Of a stretch of 5,672 nt of DNA, positions 1-5,672 are shown in pieces. A program made the translations under genes and the position numbers. How positions within the stretch are numbered: the stretch's first letter is position 1; each line of letters begins with the position of its first letter. Source of the stretch: JBAXLO01 sp037134755 (GTDB taxonomy: Bacteria > Bacteroidota > Bacteroidia > Bacteroidales > JACABE01); contig JBAXLO010000265.1 in NCBI GenBank assembly GCA_037134755.1, positions 1 to 5,672 on the forward strand, read 5' to 3'. The notes under the pieces are model-generated. The model searched no databases. It worked only from the letters and a program-made list of their open reading frames with translations, and was not told where the DNA came from.

Positions 1-203
1 CAATCATACTTTTTATAAATGCGGTTTATTTCAATAAACTCGGCATTATCAAAAATATCATTCCCACTTACGGGCAAATCAAATGGGCAAATATAACTCC
101 CGGGTATAGCGTCTGACTCAAACAATGGCGACTGAATCTCAAAACGAAGTTTCGTTGTGGGATCCATCACTAGTTGTTTGTTATTTACTTTGATTGTAAG
201 CAT
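1..203 (-). CDS. Bacteroidota phage virion-type protein, N-terminal 67 codons only (3' end beyond window)
   Basis: Reading leftward from an ATG at 203, an open frame runs to the window edge without a stop, giving 67 residues that begin MLTIKVNNKQLVMDP. The frame upstream has an in-frame TAA 24 nt before the ATG and no other start between, so this start is well supported; GGAGAGG lies just before it, a Shine-Dalgarno-like site unusual for this window. The segment SPLFESDAIPGSYICPFDLP (residues 25-44), followed by SGND and later an NRI (residues 60-62), matches a pattern I associate with uncharacterised tail-region proteins of Bacteroidota phages, where PGSYSYPF-like text is followed by P..N. 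G+C is about 36% by count, slightly above its neighbours, with codons such as CCC, GGG and CGC. Function is unknown; a structural role is inferred from context. It is separated from the preceding gene by a palindromic element, so it may be translated or expressed differently from the upstream cassette. Confidence 0.75.
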   Translation of the reverse strand, partial: MLTIKVNNKQLVMDPTTKLRFEIQSPLFESDAIPGSYICPFDLPVSGNDIFDNAEFIEINRIYKKYD

Positions 204-206
204 AAT

Positions 207-255
207 ACCTCTCCAACCTCTAAGACCTTACCCCAACCCTTTCCGAAGGAAAGGG
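207..255 (-). repeat. REP-like palindromic element with G-rich tail
   Basis: Positions 237-255 form a perfect 8-bp inverted repeat, CCCTTTCC / GGAAAGGG, with a 3-nt loop. Read on the minus strand it is followed at once by GTTGGGGTAAGGT (225-237) and then by an imperfect second copy, GTTGGAGAGGT (207-217). A short GC-rich palindrome with a GTTGGGG-type tail is the architecture of REP-type intergenic elements, and similar CCCTTTCC...GGAAAGGGTTGGGG text is familiar to me from Bacteroidota intergenic DNA. It is much more G+C-rich than the surrounding genes. No U-tract follows the stem on either strand, so it is not a standard intrinsic terminator, though it could stabilise upstream mRNA or attenuate transcription. 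Repetitiveness in the host genome cannot be tested from one copy. Confidence 0.5.
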
Positions 256-276
256 AATAAGACCAAAAGGCTTATT
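256..276 (-). other. Second hairpin abutting the REP-like palindrome
   Basis: AATAAG (256-261) pairs with CTTATT (271-276), and CC (263-264) with GG (269-270), around an AAAA loop (on the plus strand), leaving only A262 bulged: an 8-bp stem starting on the base right after the neighbouring palindrome. It lies 5 bases past the stop codon of the 95-aa gene. On the minus strand no run of U follows, so termination of the operon here is not well supported. On the plus strand the stem is followed by TATTTTTA, a weak terminator-like tail, but no plus-strand gene is seen that would need it. It may be part of the same inserted element. Confidence 0.4.
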
Positions 277-281
277 TATTT

Positions 282-569
282 TTAGCAGTTTTCCCAGATT
301 ACAGTAGTTTTATTCAATTCAACTTTGAGTACTGCATAAGCTAAGGATTTGAAATTATCCATCAATAAAGGTTTTAATGGATCAGTTACAGCAGTTGCAG
401 CAGCAACATTGAAAGCATTAACATCAAATTCCTGAACTTTAAAATTATCAAAATTCTGATCAAAATCTACTCTTGCAGCTTGTGTTTTAAAAACCTTAGC
501 TACAGGTAAAGGTAAATACCCAAAGTCAATTTTCAGATATTCATTTGTTATAGTATTTAAAAGTGCCAT
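282..569 (-). CDS. Small phage protein of unknown function, downstream of tail fibre
   Basis: A 95-aa protein (begins MALLNTITNEYLKIDFGYLP, ends IWENC) starting from an ATG preceded by the A-rich stretch AAAATAATAAA, typical of Bacteroidota translation starts. It begins 23 bp after the tail fibre stop on the same strand and must be co-transcribed with it. I do not recognise the family. No signal peptide or membrane segment is visible. The middle holds alternating Phe/Asp/Val text (FDQNFDNF, VQEFDVNAF), then an alanine-rich stretch (AAATA, residues 56-60) and a probable helix (LLMDNFKSLAYAVLK, residues 68-82). Position directly after a receptor-binding protein is where fibre-assembly chaperones or small accessory virion proteins often sit, but nothing in the residues proves either. 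The compact, in-frame, well-spaced context makes it a real gene. Confidence 0.8.
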   Translation of the reverse strand: MALLNTITNEYLKIDFGYLPLPVAKVFKTQAARVDFDQNFDNFKVQEFDVNAFNVAAATAVTDPLKPLLMDNFKSLAYAVLKVELNKTTVIWENC

Positions 570-592
570 TTTTATTATTTTAAAAAGTTTAA

Positions 593-2848
593 TTAAGTCG
601 TTGGAGCTACAATCACTTGAACATTGTCAGTATTAACGTATTTTAAAAAGCAAACAGATGAAGTATTATGTGCAATATCACAATGATATACATTAAATAC
701 ATGCGTAGCTAAAGAAAAATCAATACTTGATGAAGACAAATACTTACTAGTCATTTTATTATTCTGAAATAGTTTACTGACGATAATTTGATTACTCAAA
801 ATCTCCCAATTTGAAATTTCACAATTAGCAATACCTGAATTATTTTGAAACGTACAAACTGAAGTTTGAGAAACAAAAAAGTTATTGTCAACTATTCGGG
901 CATTGCCTTCCAGATTCAGTCCTGCAAAATAGGCGTAAAATATTTTATTATAAGCAAATAATACACCACCATAAGAATGAAAATTCTCAAAAACTGTATC
1001 TTCAAAATCATTACATGACATTGAAATACCAATGACTAACATACTTGAAGAATAGCCTAAATCATCCCTTTGGTTTTGAAAATTATTATTAGTTAAACAA
1101 GCATTTAAAAAGCTTACATTTCTCAAATTTCCATTAAATATATTATTAGCTATATATCCCTGAAATATTGTATTAATATTTACTAAATCAAGCGTTTTTA
1201 AATCAAAGAGGTTATCATGATTATAAGTTGGATTTATTGTTCCATCAGTATATTGTAAAAACAGAAAGTCAGAATATAAATCTACATTCCCTTGAAATTC
1301 TACATATCCAGAATAAAATTGAAGCATAGTATTAAGCTGACTTGGAGAAATACAAACGTAATCGGTACTTGCACAAAATTTCAACCAATAACTTAAATTA
1401 CTTATAAGAATTGATGGATTTGTAGCCTTTATACAAACATAAATGAAGCCACCTGAAAGGACTTTTGCCTTTAAAGCATAACTTGTATCCTGATTAAAAT
1501 CTGAAACTGAACTTGCTTCAGAATTTATTTGATATCTTCTGAACTTAACATTGTAAAAATCAAAACCAATTACTTCATTATTGAACTCATCTTTTCTTCT
1601 GTAAATCCATCCTGTCCTTGGTGTTGAATTATCTTCACAAATATTATTGCCAAAATCATAATCAATTTCATGTTTAAGATAAGATTGAGAAATAGCTTCT
1701 TTAAAGAAAGTATTACCACTGGCAGCTTTTATAATTAAAACTTCAGGAATGCCATTATTTATTACATTGCCGGTTAATGGAATTACGTGTGTTGTAATAT
1801 GTTCAAAAGAATAATACTGCCCTGGTACAAGAATGTTTTCATTTAAAAGATTTGTCAGCTCCTCATAAGTAGAAGAAATAATTGGTACAGTTGGAACTAC
1901 AGGAACAGGATCAACAGGAGGGATTACTGGGATTGCTTGCCAAGTTGCTTTTCCATACTGATCACTAGTTAATACTTTGCCTATTGCCTGACTTCCGTCT
2001 TGTATTACCAATTCAGAAGATGCATCGTTAATAATATCAGTAATAATTGACCAATTTTCAGATTCACGCAATGAAATCTCTATATCAAAATCCAATTTTA
2101 TAGCAACTATAAATTCTCCACTATTTAAAGTATAAGTAACAAAACTAAAATCTATTAAATTTGCACCATAAGTAGTTGGAGCATCTAAATCAACAATCGT
2201 ATAAAAACCACCTTTTACAAAATATCTATAAAACTGATTCATATCGACTACATACAAACTTCTGACAGCAGCCTCTTTACTGATTTCAATATTAATACTT
2301 TTTATAACTTCTAAAGTCAAAAAGTTAGGTTGTGTTTCTCGGGAATAATTAACGTGTCCGCCAAAAACAACAACATTATGACCACAAACCTGACTACTAG
2401 AATAAGCATAGCCATCCAAACATTCAGCAATTATATTCTCCATTTCAGAAGTAACAAGTGTTGAATTTTCACTTATTATTATAGCATTGTTGTCAAAATC
2501 TAAAGCTTCAACAATTACATAAGCACTTACTTTATTTGTTCTGTCAACAACAAATAAGTGTTGACCAATAGTATAAGGTTCAATTTCTTCAACTGATAAT
2601 GACCTTGTTTCAGCATTATAAGAAAAACAATAACCTGAATAGGCTTCCGATAAATAAGCAGAAGAAAGAATTCGATTACCTTTTCCAATATTTCTTACAT
2701 CAAGATTCTGTAATGTGTCAGATACACCAGCATCATAAACAGACATTAACACATCTCTAAGAGTTGCAGCAGTTATTAAATTTTCTTCTTCTCCTTCCAC
2801 TGAAGGTAAAGTTCTGTTAATTTTTGCAATTAAATTATTCTTTTCCAT
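593..2848 (-). CDS. Phage tail fibre / receptor-binding protein with beta-helix-like C-terminal region
   Basis: A 751-aa protein, probably the host-recognition fibre of the virion. Visible parts in order: an N-terminal segment containing LITAATLRDVLMSVYDAGV (24-42), of a type seen at the start of Bacteroidota phage fibres; two beta-rich stretches around residues 70-130 and 155-250; the motif GKVLTSDQYGKATWQ (290-304), a junction signature common in Bacteroidota fibres and adhesins; a Pro/Val linker (305-323, six prolines in VIPPVDPVPVVPTVP); a module from TYEELTNLL to VKFRRY (about 327-439) with VPGQYYSF and RRKDEFNNEVIGFDF; then from about 560 to 700 irregular Asn-rich repeats (NNIFNG, NNNFQN, NNFF, FQNN, LFQNNK) that suggest a right-handed beta-helix. 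No signal peptide and no secretion sorting tail are seen, arguing for a virion protein rather than a cell-surface adhesin. It starts 10 bp after the preceding stop, with AATTTTTAATCT before the ATG. Receptor unknown. Confidence 0.85.
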   Translation of the reverse strand: MEKNNLIAKINRTLPSVEGEEENLITAATLRDVLMSVYDAGVSDTLQNLDVRNIGKGNRILSSAYLSEAYSGYCFSYNAETRSLSVEEIEPYTIGQHLFVVDRTNKVSAYVIVEALDFDNNAIIISENSTLVTSEMENIIAECLDGYAYSSSQVCGHNVVVFGGHVNYSRETQPNFLTLEVIKSINIEISKEAAVRSLYVVDMNQFYRYFVKGGFYTIVDLDAPTTYGANLIDFSFVTYTLNSGEFIVAIKLDFDIEISLRESENWSIITDIINDASSELVIQDGSQAIGKVLTSDQYGKATWQAIPVIPPVDPVPVVPTVPIISSTYEELTNLLNENILVPGQYYSFEHITTHVIPLTGNVINNGIPEVLIIKAASGNTFFKEAISQSYLKHEIDYDFGNNICEDNSTPRTGWIYRRKDEFNNEVIGFDFYNVKFRRYQINSEASSVSDFNQDTSYALKAKVLSGGFIYVCIKATNPSILISNLSYWLKFCASTDYVCISPSQLNTMLQFYSGYVEFQGNVDLYSDFLFLQYTDGTINPTYNHDNLFDLKTLDLVNINTIFQGYIANNIFNGNLRNVSFLNACLTNNNFQNQRDDLGYSSSMLVIGISMSCNDFEDTVFENFHSYGGVLFAYNKIFYAYFAGLNLEGNARIVDNNFFVSQTSVCTFQNNSGIANCEISNWEILSNQIIVSKLFQNNKMTSKYLSSSSIDFSLATHVFNVYHCDIAHNTSSVCFLKYVNTDNVQVIVAPTT

Positions 2849-2858
2849 AGATTAAAAA

Positions 2859-4406
2859 TTATAAGAATTTCTTTTTTGAAAATGCACTACTAAAAGCCTT
2901 GCCAAATGAACCTGAGATTGTTGTACCTGTGATTATAACAGGGTTGTACCTGCCAACTATTCTGTATTTGAATTTGTAAGAATATAAATCTTCATTTTCA
3001 TCTGTAAGCGTATAGGTCCCGGCTTCCACACTCACTTCATAAATATCATTATTTTGAAGCAGTAATACCTTTTTAGAAGTAGCAAATTCTGACAAATGTT
3101 CTATTTCTTTTTTAGTTTTATTCCCGGTGCTGCACTCAAAATTATTGTTGATTTCTTCTATGTCGGTGAAATAGCTGCTATCATTTAAGAGTTCACTTCT
3201 TTTGATATCTAACTTATGCACTTGTCTTTCGCATAAAACAGATTCAAAACCACCCATTTTATTCTTGAACCAGAATTCTTTTCCAAATTGTGGTTTTGGT
3301 ACAATGTAATAAGTGATTTGTTTTGCAATCTTCACATTATGATTATCCTGCAACCATATTTCATATTTGTAAATTTCTTTTGTTGGGTCAATAGCTCCTA
3401 AATTTAATTGATCATATCCAGTTGGCACAATAAAAGTATCGAATAAATTTATAGTGTTTATAATACCTTTTATAGCACCTGATGAAGTTCCATCAGTATT
3501 ATAAACTTTGGTACATAATGTTATGAAATTTATTGTAGAAGAAATGTAATTTACAAAATACAAAAACTGTTGCGCTGCTGTCCATGTTTCTATTTTTTCA
3601 ATAGCAGGATCCATCAAATAACTTTTTGCAGTGGTACAATAAGTAAGATAATCGAATGAATCTGAGAATAAGTCAGCATTAACTAAACCGTCAACAGCAT
3701 TTAAAGTAATACTGGTTTTAACTTCCATAATTTTACCATCATACATTTCTGCTAATTTCAAATAGTATCTTTTTACAGTCTTTTTTACTTTTTGAATAGC
3801 AGATTGATTGTACGTAGGCAAATCAACTTCCGAAAAATACTTTGAAATTATTTTACCCGGCTTAACAATACATCTTCCGTTGGTGTCTACATTATAAAGA
3901 GAGCTGGCAATATTTTCAAAAATATTTGTATCTCTTACTGATTCCAGATACACATCACAAATAGTTTTATAGCCTTTCCGTAATGTTTTATCTGCTCCTA
4001 CATTATTATTAAAAAGTGTTACTGAAGGAGTACTGGAGAAAAATACAAGATTACTAAATACTCCACTTACTTTAGCCTGAATTGTAATTTTGTTTAATAA
4101 AAAACTTATGTTGAAGTTTTTCTGAAGCTGATAGTTTTTATTTAAGCTTTCAGTTATTCCCTGGACAGTACTGCCGGCAATAATTATATTACCGCTGTCA
4201 TTCCATGCAGGGATTACATTAAAAACTATCACTTCATTGACTAAAGTAAAAGTTAAGGTATTCCCATTTGCAATTGCTGAATTGACTATTAAAACCATTA
4301 CTTCAGTACTGCCATTATTAGAAAAAGCACTGGATGAATCTATCTTAAAAGACAGACCATTTCCACAAAAATCAAGGCTTTTAGCTGATGAATTAATTAC
4401 TATCAT
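2859..4406 (-). CDS. Bacteroidota phage tail/baseplate-type structural protein
   Basis: A 515-aa protein encoded directly upstream of the fibre gene. The N-terminal part (about 35-120) is beta-rich and ends in KITIQAKVSGVFSNL, the sort of text found in small beta-sandwich modules of phage tail proteins. The second half holds the most recognisable signature: VPTGYDQLNLGAI (327-339), a beta strand pair around YKYEIWLQDNHNVKIAKQI (347-365), then YYIVPKP and FWFKNKMGGFESVLC (378-392). The last matches the (Y/F)LN.LGG(F/W) pattern I associate with uncharacterised Bacteroidota phage tail proteins. The C-terminus ends in a short basic tail (SKKKFL). Its ATG lies inside the last codons of the preceding gene (14-bp overlap), which suggests translational coupling. 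Its place before the fibre suggests it is a tail-tip or baseplate component that may anchor the fibre; that role is inferred. No enzymatic motif is visible. Confidence 0.7.
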   Translation of the reverse strand: MIVINSSAKSLDFCGNGLSFKIDSSSAFSNNGSTEVMVLIVNSAIANGNTLTFTLVNEVIVFNVIPAWNDSGNIIIAGSTVQGITESLNKNYQLQKNFNISFLLNKITIQAKVSGVFSNLVFFSSTPSVTLFNNNVGADKTLRKGYKTICDVYLESVRDTNIFENIASSLYNVDTNGRCIVKPGKIISKYFSEVDLPTYNQSAIQKVKKTVKRYYLKLAEMYDGKIMEVKTSITLNAVDGLVNADLFSDSFDYLTYCTTAKSYLMDPAIEKIETWTAAQQFLYFVNYISSTINFITLCTKVYNTDGTSSGAIKGIINTINLFDTFIVPTGYDQLNLGAIDPTKEIYKYEIWLQDNHNVKIAKQITYYIVPKPQFGKEFWFKNKMGGFESVLCERQVHKLDIKRSELLNDSSYFTDIEEINNNFECSTGNKTKKEIEHLSEFATSKKVLLLQNNDIYEVSVEAGTYTLTDENEDLYSYKFKYRIVGRYNPVIITGTTISGSFGKAFSSAFSKKKFL

Positions 4407-4893
4407 CTTCTAACCAATTTGCAGTTATCACATCAAAATTATGAGAGCTTTTTACGCTCACAAAACATCGAATGCCAAAATTTTTTCCATCACTAATCTG
4501 AAGGCATTCTATAGTTTCAGGATCATAAGTTATTAGGGTTTTGTTAAAGCCACAGCGTGCTCTCTGAAGCATCGAAAGCATATCATCAACAATTGCTTCA
4601 CACTCATCAAAAGCATCTGAGATAGCAACTTTATTGATGGTTGGTAATGATTTTGTAATTAGGAAAGCAACATCTCTAACTTTAAAACTGTTATCTCTAT
4701 TACTCCCATCATATTTAAAAGGAATTACCTCTAGAATCATGTTATTGCCTGTCATATTAGATGTGCCCTTTGCAAATTCATCTAATTCCATTCTGTAAAA
4801 ATGTTTCCGAGCTGAAGCATCATGAAGAATTTTCAAATGCTTCGTTGCTAAGTCCTCGAAAAATGTTACTATTTCTGAATTTTTTACTGCCAT
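4393..4893 (-). CDS. Phage protein of unknown function, probable tail/neck component
   Basis: A 166-aa acidic-ended protein (C-terminus LEDDSN), first gene after the candidate promoter. The ATG follows TAAAAAC, an A-rich start context. Visible sequence: a helical N-terminus (EIVTFFEDLATKHLKILH, 7-24), then HFYRMELDEF (31-40), NMILEVIPF (51-59), a strand-like KVRDVAFLIT (71-80), a long helix DAFDECEAIVDDMLSMLQRAR (93-113) and a terminal beta region with NFGIRCFVSV (138-147). This layout (small alpha/beta protein with a ligand-free look and no catalytic motif) and the position upstream of the tail-tip-type protein fit a small tail completion or tail-terminator-like role, but I do not recognise a named family. 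It overlaps the next gene by 14 bp (ATGATAGTAATTAA contains that gene's start and this gene's stop). Gene reality is well supported, function is not. Confidence 0.75.
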   Translation of the reverse strand: MAVKNSEIVTFFEDLATKHLKILHDASARKHFYRMELDEFAKGTSNMTGNNMILEVIPFKYDGSNRDNSFKVRDVAFLITKSLPTINKVAISDAFDECEAIVDDMLSMLQRARCGFNKTLITYDPETIECLQISDGKNFGIRCFVSVKSSHNFDVITANWLEDDSN

Positions 4894-4912
4894 GTTTTTA
4901 ATATTGATTCAG

Positions 4913-4960
4913 CAAAATTAATCTGGTAAACACTATATAAAAAGGACAAGAGGTTTTCAA
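4913..4960 (-). promoter_or_regulatory. Candidate promoter(s) for the tail cassette
   Basis: The 107-bp gap before the 166-aa gene holds two readable promoter candidates on the minus strand. TAATTTTG (4920 to 4913) is an exact match to the Bacteroidota -7 consensus TAnnTTTG, 19 bp before the ATG; the nearest TTG (4949-4947) is 26 bp upstream, longer than the usual spacing. Alternatively TTGAAA (4960-4955) and TATAGT (4937-4932) form a 17-bp-spaced sigma70-like pair. An AT-rich tract sits directly upstream. A promoter here would let the tail cassette be transcribed separately from the gene upstream; read-through from that gene is also possible since no clear terminator lies between. Confidence 0.4.
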
Positions 4961-4986
4961 TTAATAATTAAGAATTAATAATTAAA
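4959..4986. repeat. Tandem 14-bp AT-rich direct repeat
   Basis: Two head-to-tail copies differ only in the last base: AATTAATAATTAAG (4959-4972) and AATTAATAATTAAA (4973-4986), followed by a further partial AATT. It fills the space between the stop of the right-edge gene and the candidate promoter. It could act as an UP-like element or binding site for a regulator, or simply be slippage-generated AT-rich spacer; similar AATTAA-type strings are common in AT-rich genomes. Confidence 0.6.
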
Positions 4987-5000
4987 AATTCAATACACAA

Positions 5001-5672
5001 TTATTTAGAATTTACTTTTATCGTATCATTCAACTCGTCAAAAAAAGTATAAAGAGGGATAAAGAAAATATCATTTAGTTTTGTAAGGTCGCCTTGGCAC
5101 ATTCCTCTCATTACTTTATCCCAACCACTTTTTTTGTCGGTACTTCCAGTCGAATTCTTCTGGAATATCCAGATATATCTTTTTTCAATCCTCTCTCTAA
5201 TAATAGAATAATTAAACATGGCTGCCATCTTAATTTCGGCAGGAACTTTTGCAATTAAAACAGCTCTTCTTTCAATATGGTTTTCATTAAAAATTATTCT
5301 AACATCTCCTTTCCAGTCATTTCTCATTTCATCTGCTTCAGGGTCTTTTTCTCTCATCAAAACTGCAAGGCATTTATCAATATAACTTTCATTCTTATTC
5401 TCAAAATAAGCAGAATAATAAGTGTCCGCAAAAGCAAATTCACCACAAGTTAGATTTTGAAATTCTGCTTTTGGACCATAAAGGATTGAGTTTTCAACTT
5501 CAATAGTATTCATATACCATTCAGGAGCAGGTTCATTATAGATGAACATCAATAGATTTTCAATATCTGCCATTCTTTCTCCTGGTATCTTTGCCTTAAA
5601 TTTTTCATTCCCATGTAAGAATCTCCAAAGCAATTGACCTTTATCAATTTCTTCTAAAAGAAATAAATAATA
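5001..5672 (-). CDS. Conserved-looking phage protein, 5' end beyond window (function unknown)
   Basis: The frame stays open from its stop at 5001 right up to the window edge at 5672, adding 13 codons (YYLFLLEEIDKGQ) upstream of a TTG at 5633 that could be mistaken for the start; no ATG precedes residue 34 of the visible 223, so the real start is outside the window. Visible signatures: FQNLTCGEFAFADTYYSAY (71-89), then YIDKCLAVLMREKD (97-110), KGDVRIIFNENHIERR (121-136), and a C-terminal SGWDKVMRGMCQGDLTKLND (182-201) followed by a helix. The pattern (L.xGEF..ADTYY..Y, then a D..LAVL.R helix) resembles proteins I associate with Bacteroidota phage late operons, often near the tail measure or tail assembly genes. 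A tail-assembly or head-tail role is inferred only. It is followed by a 107-bp gap, unlike the tight junctions downstream, so it may end the preceding transcription block. Confidence 0.75.
   Translation of the reverse strand, partial: YYLFLLEEIDKGQLLWRFLHGNEKFKAKIPGERMADIENLLMFIYNEPAPEWYMNTIEVENSILYGPKAEFQNLTCGEFAFADTYYSAYFENKNESYIDKCLAVLMREKDPEADEMRNDWKGDVRIIFNENHIERRAVLIAKVPAEIKMAAMFNYSIIRERIEKRYIWIFQKNSTGSTDKKSGWDKVMRGMCQGDLTKLNDIFFIPLYTFFDELNDTIKVNSK

Noticed and set aside
237..255. Perfect hairpin as an intrinsic terminator of the tail cassette
   Set aside because: No U-run follows the stem on the minus strand (TTGGGG follows), and the next gene begins only 34 bp further on in the same direction.
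593..1200. Diversity-generating retroelement variable region at the fibre C-terminus
   Set aside because: No C-type lectin-like ending, no nearby template repeat and no reverse transcriptase in the window; the Asn-rich text is better explained by beta-helix turns.
593..2848. Cell-surface adhesin or type IX-secreted protein
   Set aside because: No N-terminal signal peptide and no C-terminal sorting domain; neighbours are phage-type genes, so a virion fibre fits better.
4959..4986. Tandem AT repeat as a CRISPR, attachment site or transposon end
   Set aside because: Only two adjacent copies with no spacer, no matching copy elsewhere in the window, and no integrase or transposase nearby.
5631..5633. 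TTG codon as the start of the right-edge gene
   Set aside because: The frame continues upstream to the window end without a stop, so the start is undetermined and probably outside the window.
5001..5672. Assignment of the LTCGEFAFADTYY protein to a T4-type baseplate hub or tail chaperone family
   Set aside because: A faint resemblance to GEF/GQF-containing phage proteins was noticed, but the match is too short to name a family without a profile search.
1..5672. Plus-strand genes
   Set aside because: The plus strand opposite these genes is broken by many stops, and all coherent, well-spaced genes lie on the minus strand.

Overview
The window looks like part of a prophage or phage late (virion-structure) operon from a member of the Bacteroidota, most likely a Flavobacterium-like host. 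Four things point there: the DNA is AT-rich (roughly 30% G+C where I counted by eye); all genes lie on the minus strand, tightly spaced; start codons are preceded by A-rich stretches rather than strong Shine-Dalgarno sites; and several proteins carry sequence signatures that I associate with Bacteroidota phages. These are the GKVLTSD..G.ATWQ motif and VPGQYY...VKFRRY module of a tail fibre, the FWFKNKMGGFESV segment of a tail/baseplate-type protein, and the PGSY..PF.LPVSGND segment of the gene cut by the left edge. All family calls come from pattern memory; no search was run.

Layout in the direction of transcription (right to left): (i) a gene cut by the right edge (5001-5672, 5' end missing), a conserved-looking phage protein of unknown function; (ii) a 107-bp gap with a 14-bp tandem AT-rich repeat and a candidate promoter; (iii) a 166-aa phage protein (4393-4893); (iv) a 515-aa tail/baseplate-type protein (2859-4406) whose start overlaps the previous gene by 14 bp; (v) a 751-aa tail fibre / receptor-binding protein (593-2848), 10 bp downstream; (vi) a 95-aa protein of unknown function (282-569), 23 bp downstream; (vii) a 78-bp gap filled with two abutting hairpins and a G-rich tail, resembling a REP-type palindromic element; (viii) a gene cut by the left edge (1-203, only its first 67 codons present).

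Taken together, genes iii-vi read as one co-transcribed cassette making the distal tail: small tail protein, baseplate/tail-tip protein, host-recognition fibre, and a small companion protein. The flanking partial genes suggest the structural operon continues both ways. No integrase, lysis gene, packaging gene, tRNA, CRISPR array or insertion sequence is visible. No defence or other accessory system is visible either; the most novel content is the set of uncharacterised virion proteins and the palindromic element inside the operon. There is no gene-free stretch over 300 bases.
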